64,000 nucleotides of DNA from Burkholderiales bacterium (GCA_027493935.1 JAOSJV010000001.1:1488001-1552000), one strand, 5' to 3'; shown: positions 21,368-33,901, counted from the first letter of the stretch. Notes: generated from the letters alone by a model not told the origin. Program-made: numbers and translations.

Positions 21368-22152
21368 ATGGCCGGCCTGCTCCGGTTTCACGTTGTCATC
21401 CCGGCGCGCTACGCGTCTAGCCGTCTGCCCGCGAAGCCCCTCGCCGACATCGCCGGCAAGCCGATGGTGGTGCGCGTCGCCGAGCGGGCGCGCGAAAGCG
21501 GGGCGGCCGCGGTGTTGATCGCCACCGACCATCCCGATATCCTCGCGGTGGCGCAGGCGCACGGCTGCGACGCGCTGTTGACCGCGCGGACCACGCCTCC
21601 GGCACCGACCGGCTGGCGGAGGTCGCCGAGCGGCTCGAACTCGCCGACGACGAGATCGTGGTGAACGTGCAGGGCGACGAGCCGCTCGTGCCGCCGGTGC
21701 TGATCGGCGAGGTGGCCCATACGCTCGCGCGCCGCACCGCCGCGGCGATCGCGACCGCCTGCTACGCCATCGCCGATCCCGCGGAGGCGTTCAACCCGAA
21801 CGTCGTGAAGGTGGTCGTCGACCACGCCGGGAACGCGCTTTATTTCAGCCGCGCACCGATCCCGTTCGCGCGCGACGCCTGGAGCGCGCACCTCGGCGGC
21901 GCCGCGCCTGCGATCCTGCCGGAGGGGCTGCCCTGCTACCGGCACGTCGGCATCTACGCCTACCGTGCGGGATTCCTGCGCGCGTATGCGCGGCTAGGCC
22001 CCGCGCCGATCGAGCAGTTCGAGGCGCTCGAGCAGCTGCGCGCGCTGTGGCACGGCCATCGCATCGCGGTCGCGGTCGTGGCGGACGCGCCGCCGCCGGG
22101 GGTGGACACGCCCGCGGACCTCGAGCGCGTGCGCCGCCTGCTCACGAAATGA
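21368..22152 (+). CDS. kdsB: 3-deoxy-manno-octulosonate cytidylyltransferase, one-base frameshift
   Basis: About 261 residues after correction. N-terminal [19 protein letters not shown] is the nucleotide-binding signature; then VNVQGDEPL and PFARD, and a C-terminal EQLRALWHG block. It activates Kdo as CMP-Kdo for LPS. The frame breaks near 21586, where the conserved [12 protein letters not shown] must follow LLTA; one missing base fixes it. In the lpxK-Trm112-kdsB-adk envelope cluster. Confidence 0.93.
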
Positions 22153-22165
22153 GCCGAAGCCGTGA

Positions 22166-22948
<783 letters not shown>

Positions 22949-22979
22949 GTGCGGCCGTCGCGCTGCCGCCGCGGCGCGG

Positions 22980-22985
22980 TATAAT
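22980..22985 (+). promoter_or_regulatory. Consensus TATAAT -10 element upstream of hppA
   Basis: GGTATAATCGC stands out in GC-rich sequence 88 bases before the hppA start. No good -35 is seen at 17 bases; the matching stretch is GC-rich. It suggests an independent hppA promoter downstream of adk. Confidence 0.5.
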
Positions 22986-23072
22986 CGCGCGCTTTGTCCG
23001 GCCTGGGGGCCGACGCGCAAACACGGCCGTGCCCGACCCCGCGCCGCAGAAGAACCCTTAGAGGAGGAAGCC

Positions 23073-25145
23073 ATGACGGCAGGACTGTGGTTTGCCCTTG
23101 CCTGCGCCATCGTCGCCATCCTGTACGGCGCGGTCTCGATCAAGTGGATCCTGGCGCAGCCGACGGGCAACGACCGCATGCGCGAGATCGCGAGCGCAGT
23201 GCAGCAGGGCGCATCGGCCTATCTCAACCGCCAGTACACGACGATCGGCATCGTCGGGGTGATTCTGTTCATCGTGATCGGCGTCGTGCCGGGGCTCGGG
23301 TGGCCCACCGCGTTCGGTTTCGCGCTCGGCGCGGTCCTGTCGGGGGCGGCCGGCTACATCGGCATGAACGTTTCGGTGCGCGCCAACGTGCGCACGGCCG
23401 AGGCCGCGCGCAAGGGGCTGAACGAGGCGCTGACCGTCGCGTTCCGCAGCGGCGCGATCACCGGCCTGCTGGTGGTCGGACTCGGGCTGCTGGGCGTCGC
23501 CGGTTACTACGCGATCCTGGTCTCCAGCGCCAGGGGAGGCACGAGCCTCGTGCAAGTGCTTGCCCCGCTGGTCGGCCTCGGCTTCGGCGGCTCGCTGATC
23601 TCGATCTTCGCGCGTCTCGGCGGCGGCATCTTCACCAAGGGCGCCGACGTCGGCGCGGACCTGGTCGGCAAGGTCGAGGCCGGCATCCCGGAAGACGATC
23701 CGCGCAACCCGGCGGTTATCGCCGACAACGTCGGCGACAACGTCGGCGACTGCGCCGGCATGGCGGCCGACCTGTTCGAAACCTACGCGGTGACGATCAT
23801 CGCGACGATGATCCTCGGTGCGCTGATGATCAAGACCGCGACCGACGCGGCGGTGATCTACCCGCTCGCGCTCGGCGGCTTCTCGATCATCGCCTCGATC
23901 ATCGGCGCGATGGTGGTGAAGATCATCCCCGGAAAGAAGATCATGAGCGCGCTCTACCGCGGCCTGATCGTCGCCGGAGTCCTCGCTGCCATCGCCTTCG
24001 TCCCGATCACGCACTGGATCATGGGCGACGTGGTGAAGAGCGTGCCGTTCGAGTTCGCCGGCGGCCGCCACTTCATCACCATCTGGCACCTCTGGGGCAG
24101 CGCGCTCGTCGGCCTGGTGCTGACCGCGCTGATGGTGGTGATCACCGAGTACTACACCGCCACCGAGTTCAGCCCGGTGCGGCATGTCGCCGCAGCCTCG
24201 CAGACGGGTCACGCGACCAACATCATCGCCGGCCTCGGCGTGTCGATGAAGTCCACCGCGTGGCCGGTCATCGCGGTGTGCGCCTCGATTCTGCTCGCCT
24301 ACACGCTCGCCGGCCTGTACGGCATCGCGATCGCGGCGACCTCGATGCTCTCGATGGCCGGTATCATCGTCGCGCTCGACGCCTACGGCCCGGTCACCGA
24401 CAACGCGGGCGGCATCGCCGAAATGGCGGAGCTGCCGCCCGAGGTGCGCGCGATCACCGACCCACTGGATGCGGTCGGCAACACGACCAAGGCGGTCACC
24501 AAGGGCTACGCGATCGGCTCGGCCGGCCTCGCCGCGCTGGTGCTCTTCGCCGACTACACGCACGCGCTCGAGCACGCCGGCCAGACGCTTTCGTTCGACC
24601 TGTCGGATCACCGCGTGATCATCGGCCTTTTCATCGGCGGCCTGGTGCCGTACCTCTTCGGCGCGATGGCGATGGAGGCGGTCGGGCGCGCGGCGGGCGC
24701 CGTGGTGGTCGAGGTGCGCCGGCAGTTCAGGGAGATCGCCGGCATCATGGAAGGCAAGGCGAAGCCGGAGTACGGCACGGCGGTCGACATGCTCACGCGC
24801 GCCGCGATCAGGGAGATGATCGTGCCGTCGCTGCTGCCGGTGCTGGTGCCGATCCTCGTCGGCCTGATCCTCGGCCCGCAGGCGCTCGGCGGCGTGCTGA
24901 TGGGCACGATCGTGACCGGGCTCTTCGTCGCCATCTCGATGTGCACCGGTGGTGGCGCATGGGACAATGCCAAGAAGTACATCGAGGACGGGCAGTTCGG
25001 CGGCAAGGGCTCGGAAGCCCACAAGGCGGCGGTCACCGGCGACACGGTCGGCGATCCGTACAAGGACACCGCCGGCCCGGCGGTGAACCCGCTGATCAAG
25101 ATCATCAACATCGTCGCGCTGCTGATCGTGCCGCTGATGGCGTGA
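23073..25145 (+). CDS. hppA: Membrane-bound H+-translocating pyrophosphatase, potassium-independent type
   Basis: 690 residues, intact, about 15-16 hydrophobic segments. Substrate/metal motifs are [34 protein letters not shown] and, near the end, [24 protein letters not shown] has Lys at the position that marks K+-independent enzymes (Ala in K+-dependent ones), so this is a proton pump, not the K+-dependent Na+ or H+ type. It couples PPi hydrolysis to proton export at the inner membrane. GAGGAGGAAG precedes the ATG. A terminator follows at 25187-25212. Confidence 0.96.
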   Translation: MTAGLWFALACAIVAILYGAVSIKWILAQPTGNDRMREIASAVQQGASAYLNRQYTTIGIVGVILFIVIGVVPGLGWPTAFGFALGAVLSGAAGYIGMNVSVRANVRTAEAARKGLNEALTVAFRSGAITGLLVVGLGLLGVAGYYAILVSSARGGTSLVQVLAPLVGLGFGGSLISIFARLGGGIFTKGADVGADLVGKVEAGIPEDDPRNPAVIADNVGDNVGDCAGMAADLFETYAVTIIATMILGALMIKTATDAAVIYPLALGGFSIIASIIGAMVVKIIPGKKIMSALYRGLIVAGVLAAIAFVPITHWIMGDVVKSVPFEFAGGRHFITIWHLWGSALVGLVLTALMVVITEYYTATEFSPVRHVAAASQTGHATNIIAGLGVSMKSTAWPVIAVCASILLAYTLAGLYGIAIAATSMLSMAGIIVALDAYGPVTDNAGGIAEMAELPPEVRAITDPLDAVGNTTKAVTKGYAIGSAGLAALVLFADYTHALEHAGQTLSFDLSDHRVIIGLFIGGLVPYLFGAMAMEAVGRAAGAVVVEVRRQFREIAGIMEGKAKPEYGTAVDMLTRAAIREMIVPSLLPVLVPILVGLILGPQALGGVLMGTIVTGLFVAISMCTGGGAWDNAKKYIEDGQFGGKGSEAHKAAVTGDTVGDPYKDTAGPAVNPLIKIINIVALLIVPLMA

Positions 25146-25186
25146 CGACACGCCGCGGCCGTTCTCTGGCCGCACCATTGCCTCGC

Positions 25187-25212
25187 GGGGCAGCCTTCGA
25201 GCTGCCCTTTTC
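25187..25212 (+). terminator. Rho-independent terminator after hppA
   Basis: GGGGCAGC-CTTCGA-GCTGCCC followed by TTTT, 41 bases after the hppA stop. Confidence 0.85.
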
Positions 25213-25561
25213 GTTCCGGGGAGGGCGCTATCCCCTCCTCTCCGAGGGGTGGCCGCCGAGCGGCCGGGGAGGTGTCGCCGGAGGCGCGGCAGCGGCTGTG
25301 CCCGCCCGGCGCCTACGGCCGCAAACGCCCTCCTACGGGTCCCAGCGCGAGGGCAGGGGGCAAGAGCCGAAGCGTGCCCCCCTACCCTCGCGCCACCCGC
25401 AACGGACGGCGCGGCCGAAGGCGCCGGGCGGGCAAGCCGCTGCGGCGTGCGACGTGGGAAGTGTGCCTGCCGTTCCTCAACACCGTCGCGTTGTAGTGCA
25501 CATCAATGTGACCACGGGCTGCCCCATCCTTCCTCGAGCGTTTGGAGGGGGTTGCAACGCG
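25213..25561. other. 349-bp gene-free stretch between hppA and ggt with an imperfect inverted repeat
   Basis: No credible gene; Arg/Pro/Gly-rich open frames only. It contains an imperfect inverted repeat, arms 25347-25362 and 25375-25391 (GCGAGGGCAGGGGGCA against TGCCCCCCTACCCTCGC), loop of 12. The ggt promoter should lie toward the right end, where base composition drops near 25490-25520. Confidence 0.6.
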
Positions 25562-27312
25562 ATGAACGGCATGGTTCCCTTGCGACGCATGAGACCGCTT
25601 ACCGCGACGCTCGCGCTGTTCCTCGCGCTCGCCGGGACTGCGCTCGCGCAGCCGCTGCCTTCCGGCCCGTCCGGCTACGCGCCGAAGCCTGCGGCGATCG
25701 GCAAGCGGTTCATGGTGGCGGCGGCGAACCCGCTCGCGGTCGACGCAGGCTACGCGGTGCTCGCGCGCGGAGGCAGCGCGGTCGACGCGGCGGTCGCGGT
25801 GCAGATGGTGCTGAACGTGGTCGAGCCCGAGGCCTCCGGCATCGGCGGCGGCGCGTTCGTCCTGCACTGGTCGGCGGCCGAGCGGCGCGTGCGCGCGTAC
25901 GACGGGCGGGAGACCGCCCCGGCGGCGGCGACGCCGGAGCTGTTCCTCGGCGTCGACGGCAAGCCGATCGCGTTCTACGACGGCGTGGTCGGCGGCCGCG
26001 CGGTCGGCACGCCGGGACTGCTCGCGGTGCTCGAGCTCGCGCACCGCCGCCACGGGCGCCTCGCGTGGCGCGAGCTCTTCGACGCCGCGATTGCGCACGC
26101 GGAGCGCGGCTTCCCGGTCTCGCCGCGGCTTGCCGTGCTCCTCGCCGACGAGCGCTTTCGCATCGACGAACCGCAGGCGCGCCGGCTCTTCCGCCGCGAC
26201 GACGGCACGCCGCGCCGGGCAGGGAGACGATCCGCAATCCTGCGCTCGCGGCAACGCTGCGTGCGGTCGCGGACGGCGGCGCAACCGCTTTCTATCGCGG
26301 CGAGATCGCCGCGGACATCGTCGCCGCGGTGCGCTCGCACCCGACCAACCCCGGGCGGCTCGCGCTCGAGGATCTCGCCGGCTACCGTCCGATCGAGCGC
26401 CGGCCTGTCTGCGGCAGGTACCGCGTGCACCGGATTTGCGGCATGCCGCCGCCGAGCTCGGGCGGCATCGCGGTGCTGCAGATTCTCGGCATCCTGGCGC
26501 GGTTCCCGATGGAGCACGTGGCGCCGCAATCGCTGATGGCGGCGCATCTTTTTTCCGAAGCGGGCCGGCTCGCCTACGCCGACCGGAACCGATACGTCGC
26601 CGACGACGATTTCGTCGCGGTTCCGGTTGCCGGCATGCTCGCGCCGGAGTACCTGGCCGCACGCGCCGCAGCGATCGGCTACACGCGATCGCTCGGGGAG
26701 GCCGCGCCCGGCGTCCCGGCCGGGGCTGCGGCACCCGCGCGGGCGGCGGCGCCCGAGCTCGCGTCGACCAGTCACGTCTCGATCGTCGATGCGCGCGGCG
26801 ACGCGGTCGCGATGACGACCACGATCGAGCACGCCTTCGGCAGCCGCGTGATGGTGCGCGGCTTCCTGCTCAACAACCAGCTCACCGATTTCTCGTTTGC
26901 GCCGCGCGCCGAGGGCAGGGCGGTCGCGAACCGTGTCGAGCCGGGCAAGCGGCCGCGCAGCTCGATGGCGCCGACGCTGGTGTTCGACCACGGCGGCCGG
27001 CTGACGCACGTCGTCGGCTCGCCCGGCGGGCCGCTCATCATCAACTACGTCGCGCGGGCCCTGGTCGCGATGCTCGACTGGGGCATGGACGCGCAGCAGG
27101 CGGTCGGCCTCGGCCACTTCGGCAGCCGCAACGGACCGACCGAGCTCGAGCGCGGCACCGAGGCCGAAGCGCTCGCCGACGGGCTGCGGCTGCTCGGCCA
27201 CGAGGTGCGCGTGATGGACATGACGAGCGGCCTGCACGCGATCGAGCGCGTGCCCGGCGGCTGGCGCGGCGCGGCCGATCCGCGCCGCGAGGGAAAGGCG
27301 CGCGGCGGCTGA
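25562..27312 (+). CDS. ggt: Gamma-glutamyltranspeptidase, one-base frameshift
   Basis: About 583 residues after correction. Signal peptide ending near GTALAQP predicts periplasmic location. Large subunit: ANPLAVDAGYAVLARGGSA and EASGIGGGAFVL. The self-processing site and new N-terminal nucleophile are the Thr in ELASTSHVSIVD; oxyanion region GSPGGPLIIN. It cleaves glutathione and other gamma-glutamyl peptides. The frame breaks near 26215 (FRRDDGTPRR then GRETIRNPALAATL); one missing base. GGAGGGGG is upstream of ATG 25562. With pxpA/B/C at 52-54 kb it could supply 5-oxoproline metabolism, which is inference. Confidence 0.92.
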
Positions 27313-27330
27313 GCCGGCGCGCCGCGCCGG

Positions 27331-28287
27331 TCACGATCGCGCGGCGATCGCCTCCCGCGCGCGCGTCGCGGCGTCCGGCGCGAGCGCATCGAGCCTCGTC
27401 GCGCCGGTCCAGCTGCGCAGCCACGTGAGCTGGCGCTTGGCGAGCTGGCGCGTGGCGAAGATTCCCCGGTTGCGGAGCTCGTCGCGCGCGATCGCGCCCT
27501 CCAGGTACTGCCAGGCCTGCCGGTAGCCCACGCAGCGCATCGACGGCAGGTCGGGGGAGAGCGCGTAGCGCCTGCGCAGCGCAGCGAGCTCCTCGACCAG
27601 GCCGGCGGCGAGCATCGCGTCGAACCGCTCAGCGATCCGGCGGTGCAGGACGGCGCGGTCGTTCGGCACGAGCGCGATCCAGACGATGTCGAGCGACGCG
27701 TCGGTCGAGCGCTCGCCGCGGATCAGCTCGGACATCGGCCGGCCGGCGAGGCGGCAGACCTCGAGTGCGCGCTGGAGGCGCTGCGGATCGGTCGGCCGGA
27801 TGCGGTCGGCGCTCGCCGGATCGAGGCGCGCGAGCTCGGCGTGCAGCGCCGGCCATCCGCGCCGCGCCGCCTCCGCCTCGATCTCGGCGCGCAGCGCGGC
27901 GTCGGCCGCGGGCAGCGGGGCGAGGCCGTCGCGCAGCGCCTTGAAGTAGAGCATCGTGCCGCCGACCAGGAGCGGCACGCGGCCGCGGGCCGCGATGTTG
28001 GCGATCAGCGGCAGGGCGTCGGCGCAGAAGCGCGCCGCGGAGTACGCCTCGGTGGGCTCGGCGATGTCGATCAGATGGTGCGGAATCTGCCGCCGGTCGG
28101 CCGCCGGCGGCTTCGCGGTGCCGATGTCCATGCCGCGGTAGACCTGCGCGGAGTCGACGCTCACGATCTCCGCCGGCGCATGCCCGGCGAGCGCCATCGC
28201 GAGCTGCGACTTGCCGCTCGCCGTCGGACCCATGATCGCGATCGCGACCGGCTTCGGTGGCGCCACGCGCGGTTCGGTTCCGGGCAC
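27331..28287 (-). CDS. miaA: tRNA dimethylallyltransferase
   Basis: 318 residues. P-loop [11 protein letters not shown], substrate motif [18 protein letters not shown], and [15 protein letters not shown] plus [14 protein letters not shown] near the C-terminus. It adds the dimethylallyl group to A37 of tRNAs reading UNN codons. Convergent with ggt. It lies 12 bases from mutL, which is upstream on the same strand, the conserved mutL-miaA order. Confidence 0.97.
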   Translation of the reverse strand: MPGTEPRVAPPKPVAIAIMGPTASGKSQLAMALAGHAPAEIVSVDSAQVYRGMDIGTAKPPAADRRQIPHHLIDIAEPTEAYSAARFCADALPLIANIAARGRVPLLVGGTMLYFKALRDGLAPLPAADAALRAEIEAEAARRGWPALHAELARLDPASADRIRPTDPQRLQRALEVCRLAGRPMSELIRGERSTDASLDIVWIALVPNDRAVLHRRIAERFDAMLAAGLVEELAALRRRYALSPDLPSMRCVGYRQAWQYLEGAIARDELRNRGIFATRQLAKRQLTWLRSWTGATRLDALAPDAATRAREAIAARS

Positions 28288-28299
28288 CAGACGCGCGGG

Positions 28300-30088
28300 C
28301 TATCTGCCGCGCAGGAAGAGCCGGTCGAGCTCGGCGAGGCTCAGCTGATGCCAGGTGGGCCGGCCGTGGTTGCACTGGTCGGCCCGCTCGGTCTCCTCCA
28401 TCCGGCGCAGCAGCGCGTTCATCTCCGGCAGCGTGAGCGCGCGGTGCGCGCGCACCGCACCGTGACACGCCATCGTCGCGAGCAGCTCGTTCTGGCGGCC
28501 GGCGAGCACCTGGCTCGCGCCGTACTCGCGGATGTCGCGCAGCACGGCGCGCGCGAGCGCCGGAATGTCGCCCTGCGCGAGGAGCGCTGGCACGGCGCGC
28601 ACCACGATGGCGGTCGGGGAGAGCGCGGCCATGTCGAAGCCGAGGCATTCGAGCGTCGCGCGCTGCTCGTCCACCGTCGCCACGTCGAGCGCGTCAGCGT
28701 GGAAGGTCGCCGGAATGAGGAGCGGCTGCGCGCTCACCGCGCGGCCGGCGAGCGCGGTCTTGAGGCTCTCGTACAGGATGCGCTCGTGTGCTGCGTGCAT
28801 GTCGACAAGTACGAGGCCGGCGCGGTTCTGCGCGAGGATGTACACGCCGTGGAGCTGCGCGAGCGCGAAGCCGAGCGGGGCGTCGTGCTCGGCCGTGGCG
28901 GGTGCCGCCGCCGGCGCCGGGCGCTCGCCGAGCTCCGCGAACATCGCCGTGTAGGCGGCCACTGGTTGCGCGACGCCGAGGCGCGTCTGGAATCCGGCGA
29001 ACGGTCGCCGCCCAGGCACGTGGTCGGCATCGTCGGCCGGGGGCGGGCGCGCCGGAGAAAGCGGCGCGTGCGGCCGGCGCGGCGACGGACCCGGCAAGCG
29101 TCTTCTCGACGGCATGGTAGACGAACCGGTGGATCGCGCGCGGCTCGCGGAAGCGGACCTCGGTCTTCGCCGGGTGGACGTTGACGTCCACCATCGCCGG
29201 ATCGACCTCGAGGTACAGCACGTACGCCGGATGCCGGTCGCCGTGCACGACGTCCGCGTACGCCTCGCGCAACGCGTGCGCGAGCAGCTTGTCGCGCACG
29301 AAGCGGCCGTTCACGAAGAGATACTGCGCGTCGCGCGATCCGCGCGCCTCGGCCGGGCTGCCGGCGTAGCCGTACAGCCGCAGACCGTCGCCGCCGGCCT
29401 CGACCGCGCGCGCGCTGCGTGGAAACGCCTCGCCCATCACCGCCGCGATACGTGCGGCGAGCTCGGCTGCGGGATAGTGCGCCATCGTGCGTCCGTTGTG
29501 GCGCAGTGTCATCGCGACGTCCGCACGCACGAGCGCGGTGCGGCGGAACGCCTCGGCGCAGTGCGCGAGCTCGGTCGCCTCGGTCTTGAGGAACTTGCGC
29601 CGCGCCGGCGTGTTGAAGTAGAGATCGGCGACCTCGACGGTGGAGCCGGCCGCGTGCGCGGCCGGCTCCGGGGCCGACGGCGGGCCGCCCTCGGCGCGGA
29701 TGCGCCACGCGTGTTGCGACTCGGCCGGACGCGAGGTCAGCGTGACCCGCGCGACCGCGGCGATGCTCGCGAGCGCCTCGCCGCGGAAGCCGAGCGTGCC
29801 GACCCGCTCGAGGTCGGCGAGCGAGGCGATCTTGCTGGTGGCGTGGCGCGCGAGCGCGAGGGCGAGCTCCTCGCGCGCGATGCCGATCCCGTCGTCCGTC
29901 ACGCGCACCTGACGCATGCCGCCCTCGGCGAGCACGACCGAGAGCGTGCGCGCCTGCGCGTCGAGGCTGTTCTCGAGCAGCTCCTTCAGCACCGACGACG
30001 GGCGCTCGACGACCTCGCCCGCGGCGATCTGGCTGATCAGCGTGTCGGAGAGGATCCGGATGGCGGCCATAACAGGCGTCTGCGACAT
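28300..30088 (-). CDS. mutL: DNA mismatch repair protein MutL, one frameshift in the linker
   Basis: About 595 residues after correction. GHKL ATPase motifs in order: [33 protein letters not shown] and [10 protein letters not shown]. The C-terminal dimerisation domain includes [12 protein letters not shown], matching the DQHAx2Ex4E metal-binding endonuclease motif found in MutL of bacteria without MutH. The domains are in different frames; the shift falls in the poorly conserved Pro-rich linker around 29020-29105. Start could be ATG 30088 or 30070; neither has a clear ribosome binding site. Coordinates MutS-directed repair. Upstream of miaA. Confidence 0.93.
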
Positions 30089-30237
30089 GCCGACGCGGTG
30101 ATTCCGTTGGACGAGATCGGCGTTCGCCCCGTACCCCTGCCTTGCAAGCGTTCCGGCGCACGGACGTGCGGAGTTTTGCAGCAACCCGCCAACGCCGCGG
30201 GAGATTATACCGGCGCACCTGGATAGAATACGGCGCG

Positions 30238-30906
30238 ATGGAACTCCTACTCTGGTTCTGGGACGTCGTCGTTCACCTCGACCGGCACCTCGCCGTGCTG
30301 CTGCAGCAGTACGGCGGCTGGATCTATCTGATCCTGTTCGCGATCGTCTTCTGCGAGACGGGGCTCGTGGTGACGCCCTTCCTGCCCGGCGACTCGCTGC
30401 TGTTCGTGGCCGGCACGCTGTGGGCCGCCGCCGGCATGCGGGTCGAGGCACTCGCCGCGACGCTGATCGCTGCGGCGCTCTGCGGAGACAACGTCAACTA
30501 CTGGGTCGGGCGCTACATCGGCCCGCGCGTCTTCCGCTGGGAGCAGTCGCGCTGGTTCAACCGGCGCGCGCTCGACATGACGCACGCGTTCTACGAGCGC
30601 CACGGCGGCAAGACGATCATCATCGCGCGCTACGTCCCGCTGGTGCGCACCTTCGCGCCGTTCGTCGCCGGGGTCGGCCGGATGAGCTATGCGCGCTTCC
30701 TCGTCTACTCGGTGTTCGCCGCGGCGCTGTGGGTGCTGTCGCTCACGTACGCCGGATACTTCTTCGGCAACATCGCGGCCGTACGCGAGAACCTCACGCT
30801 GGTGATCTTCGGCATCATCGGGCTCTCGCTGATGCCGATCGCGATCGGCTATTTGCGCCACCGCGCGCAGGCGCGCCGCATGGCGGCGCCGCGAGCGAAC
30901 GCGTAG
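30238..30906 (+). CDS. DedA family inner-membrane protein
   Basis: 222 residues with several transmembrane segments. Family signatures: CETGLVVTPFLPGDSLLFVAG and GGKTIIIARYVPLVRTFAPF. Relatives are undecaprenyl-phosphate or phospholipid flippase-like transporters needed for envelope integrity. Divergent from mutL; the 149-bp gap carries TAGAAT at about 30222-30227 as a possible -10. Confidence 0.92.
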   Translation: MELLLWFWDVVVHLDRHLAVLLQQYGGWIYLILFAIVFCETGLVVTPFLPGDSLLFVAGTLWAAAGMRVEALAATLIAAALCGDNVNYWVGRYIGPRVFRWEQSRWFNRRALDMTHAFYERHGGKTIIIARYVPLVRTFAPFVAGVGRMSYARFLVYSVFAAALWVLSLTYAGYFFGNIAAVRENLTLVIFGIIGLSLMPIAIGYLRHRAQARRMAAPRANA

Positions 30907-30939
30907 CCGGCGCGGGCGGCTCCCCGCCGCCGCGCGCCG

Positions 30940-32339
30940 TCAGTTGCGCCGCACGACCGGCTCGAGGAGCGCGGGCGTGCGCTCCTCCGGGGCGTCGGCG
31001 GCGATCGTGCCGCGGCTCGGTGGATTCTCGGCGAAGTAGCGCTTGACGCCGGCGAGGATCGCGCGCGCGACCTTGTCCTGGTGCGCCGCGCTCTTCAGCT
31101 TCTTCTCTTCTTCCGGGTTCGAGATGAAGGCGGTCTCGACCAGGATCGAGGGGATGTCCGGGGCTTTCAGCACCGCGAAGCCCGCCTGCTCGACGTGCGG
31201 CTTGTGCAGGGTGTTGACCTCGCCGAGCTCGTCGAGCACGGCGCGGGCGAGCTTGAGGCTGTCGCTGATGGTCGCGGTCTGCGAGAGGTCGAGCAGCGTC
31301 TCGGCGAGGTAGCGGTCCTTGACGTCGAGGTTCACGCCGCCGATCAGGTCGGCGTCGTTCTCGCGCTTGGCGAGCCAGCGCGCCGCAGCGCTCGTCGCCC
31401 CGCGCTCGGACAGCGCGAACACCGAGGCGCCGCGCGCGTGCGGCAGCATGAACGCGTCGGCGTGGATCGAGACGAACAGGTCGGCGCGCACGCGCCGCGC
31501 CTTCTCCACGCGCGCATGGAGCGGCACGAAGTGGTCGCCGTCGCGCGTCAGCACCGCGCGCATGTTCGGCTCGGCGTCGATCAGCGCCTTCAGCCGCCGC
31601 GCAATGGACAGCGTGACCTGCTTCTCGTGCGTCCCGCGGCGGCCGACGGCGCCCGGGTCCTCGCCGCCGTGCCCGGCATCGACGACGACCGTCACCAGGC
31701 GGTGCGCGACCGGCTTGTCGCGCTCGCCGGCGCGGCGGCGGCCGTTCTTCGGCTCGAGCGGCCACGGCTCGATGCGCGGCACGCCCTCGGTGCCGCCCGG
31801 CTTCGATTCGCGCTCACCGAGCAGCGCAAGCAGCGGATCGACCGGCACGGCAGGGTAGACGTCGAGCACCAGCCGGTGGCCGTACTCGCCGATCGGCTTC
31901 AGCAGGAACGCCTGCGGCTTCGACTCCGACTTCAGGTCGATGACCAGTCGCACGACGCCGGGCTTGAACCGCCCGACGCGGATCTGCGCGATGTACGGGT
32001 CGTCCGGGCGCACCTTGTTCGCGACCTCGCCGGCGAGCGAGTCGAGATCGAGCCCTTCGAAGTCGACCACCAGGCGGTCGGGATTGCGGACCAGGTGCAC
32101 GGTGTGCTGTGGCTCGGCCTCGAGCTCCACGGTGACGCGCGAGTAGTCGGCCGAGGGCCACACCCGCACCGCCCGAACCGGGTCGGCGGCGAGCGCCGCC
32201 GGGGCGCCGAGGACGAGCGACAGCAGGAGTCCGGCACGAGAGCGGCGCGGCCGATCGAATCGAAGCAGAGCCGCGCGAGGGCAGGCAGATCCGCGGCGCG
32301 TGCCGCTAACCAGGTGCCACGGCGAGCGCGCTCAGGCAT
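30940..32339 (-). CDS. amiC: N-acetylmuramoyl-L-alanine amidase (AmiC type), frameshift after signal region
   Basis: About 466 residues. AMIN domain (VRAVRVWPSADYSRVTVELE), then the zinc amidase_3 domain: VVVDAGHGGEDPGAVG (His/Glu zinc ligands), SIHADAF, and ILVETAFISNPEEE with the catalytic Glu. It cleaves cell-wall stem peptides in the periplasm during division. ATG 32339 begins MPERARRGTW and overlaps tsaE by 34 bases. The hydrophobic export signal (LLLSLVLGAPAALA) is in another frame, so a one-base shift near 32230-32245 is required. The tsaE-amiC order is conserved. Confidence 0.9.
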
Positions 32340-32788
32340 CTGCGGCCGCGCGCGGTGCAGGCGTCGATCCTGGCGTCCCGCCCGCCGTCGCGAATCGCCA
32401 GCGCGATGCGCAGATCCGGCGCCGGCAGCAGGTCGCCCGCGCGCTCCGGCCACTCGACGAGGCAGAGCGAGGCGTCGTTGAAGTGCTCCCGGAAGCCTGA
32501 GTTCCGCCACGCGTTCGGATCCTCTAACCGAAAGAAATCAAAGTGGTACAAGTGTAATCTCGAAAGATTATAAAGTTCAACCAGAGAATAGGTCGGGCTT
32601 TTGACTTTTCCCCCATACCCGAGACCGCGCAGCAGTCCCCGGGCGAGGGTGGTCTTGCCGGCGCCGAGGTCGCCGCTGAGGTGAATCGACATGCCCGGCC
32701 CGACCACCTCGGCGAGCCGCGCGCCGAGCGCGAGCGTGGCCGCCTCGTCCACGAGGTGCTGGACGAGGGGCGGTAAGATCGGCTCCAT
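32306..32788 (-). CDS. tsaE: tRNA threonylcarbamoyladenosine biosynthesis protein TsaE
   Basis: 160 residues from ATG 32788. P-loop HLSGDLGAGKTTLARGLL, then VKSPTYSLVELY and YHFDFFRLED, the standard YjeE/TsaE set. An ATPase that supports TsaBCD in making t6A in tRNA. The 3' end overlaps amiC. The start shares the palindromic CATG (32786-32789) with queG on the other strand; ATG 32800 is an alternative start. Confidence 0.94.
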   Translation of the reverse strand: MEPILPPLVQHLVDEAATLALGARLAEVVGPGMSIHLSGDLGAGKTTLARGLLRGLGYGGKVKSPTYSLVELYNLSRLHLYHFDFFRLEDPNAWRNSGFREHFNDASLCLVEWPERAGDLLPAPDLRIALAIRDGGRDARIDACTARGRRCLSALAVAPG

Positions 32789-33876
32789 GACCGGCGGCAT
32801 CGTCTCCCCGGAGTCTCGCAAAATTACGCGCGACTGGGGCGCGCTCGCCGCCGTGATCAAGGCCTGGGGCCGCGAGCTCGGGTTCCAGGCGGTCGGCGTC
32901 GCCGAAGTCGATCTCGAGGCGGCCGAGCGCGGACTGCGCGACTGGCTGGCGGCCGGGTTTCACGGCGACATGGCGTACATGGCGCGCCACGGCACACGGC
33001 GCGCGCGTCCCGCCGAGCTCGTGCCCGGCACCGTACGCGTGATCTGCGCGCGCATGGACTACCTGCCCGACGCGGCGCAGAGCTGGAGCGTGCTCGCCGA
33101 CCGCGAGGCGGCGTTCGTCTCGCGCTACGCGACGGGCCGCGACTATCACAAGGTGCTGCGCGCGCGGCTCCAGCGCCTCGCCGACCGCATCGCCGCCGAG
33201 GTGGGGGGAGTTCGGCTACCGCGTGTTCACCGACTCGGCGCCGGTGATGGAGGTCGAGCTCGCGCGGCGGGCCGGCCTCGGCTGGCGCGGCAAGCACACG
33301 CTGCTGCTCGAGCGGCGCGCGGGCTCGTTCTTCTTCCTCGGCGAGATCTACACCGAACTGCCGCTGCCGGCGGACGCCCAGCTCGCCGAGCACTGCGGCT
33401 CGTGCAGCCGCTGCATCGACGTCTGTCCCACCCGCGCGATCGTCGCGCCTTACGTGCTCGACGCGCGCCGCTGCATCTCCTATCTCACGATCGAGCTGCG
33501 CGGCGCGATCCCGGTCGAGCTGCGGCCGCTCGTCGGCAACCGCGTCTACGGCTGCGACGACTGCCAGCTCGTGTGCCCGTGGAACAGGCATGCGCGGGTC
33601 TCGCCGGAGCCCGACTTCCGCGTGCGCGACGGACTCGATCGCGCGACCCTGATCGGCCTGTTCGCGTGGACCGAATCGGAGTTCGAGGGTCGGCTCGCCG
33701 GCAGCGCGATCCGCCGCATCGGCTACGAGCGCTGGCTGCGCAACCTCGCCGTCGGGCTCGGCAATGCGCCGCGCTCCGACGCGCTCGTCGCTGCGCTGCG
33801 CGCGCGCGCCGACCATGCGTCGGCGCTCGTGCGCGAGCACGTCGCGTGGGCGCTCGCGCAGCATCGCATGCCGTAG
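32787..33876 (+). CDS. queG: Epoxyqueuosine reductase, one-base frameshift
   Basis: About 362 residues after correction. Two [4Fe-4S] clusters: CGSCSRCIDVCPTRAI and GCDDCQLVCPWN. The cobalamin-binding catalytic domain precedes them (KAWGRELGFQAVGVAEVDL at the start). It reduces epoxyqueuosine to queuosine in tRNA. The frame breaks in the six-G run 33203-33208 (AAEVG then EFGYRVFTDSAPVME); one extra G. GTG 32854 within the gene is a less likely start. Divergent from tsaE, with the two start codons overlapping. Confidence 0.94.
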
Positions 33877-33901
33877 CACGCGCCGCTGCGCGCGCTGACT
33901 G

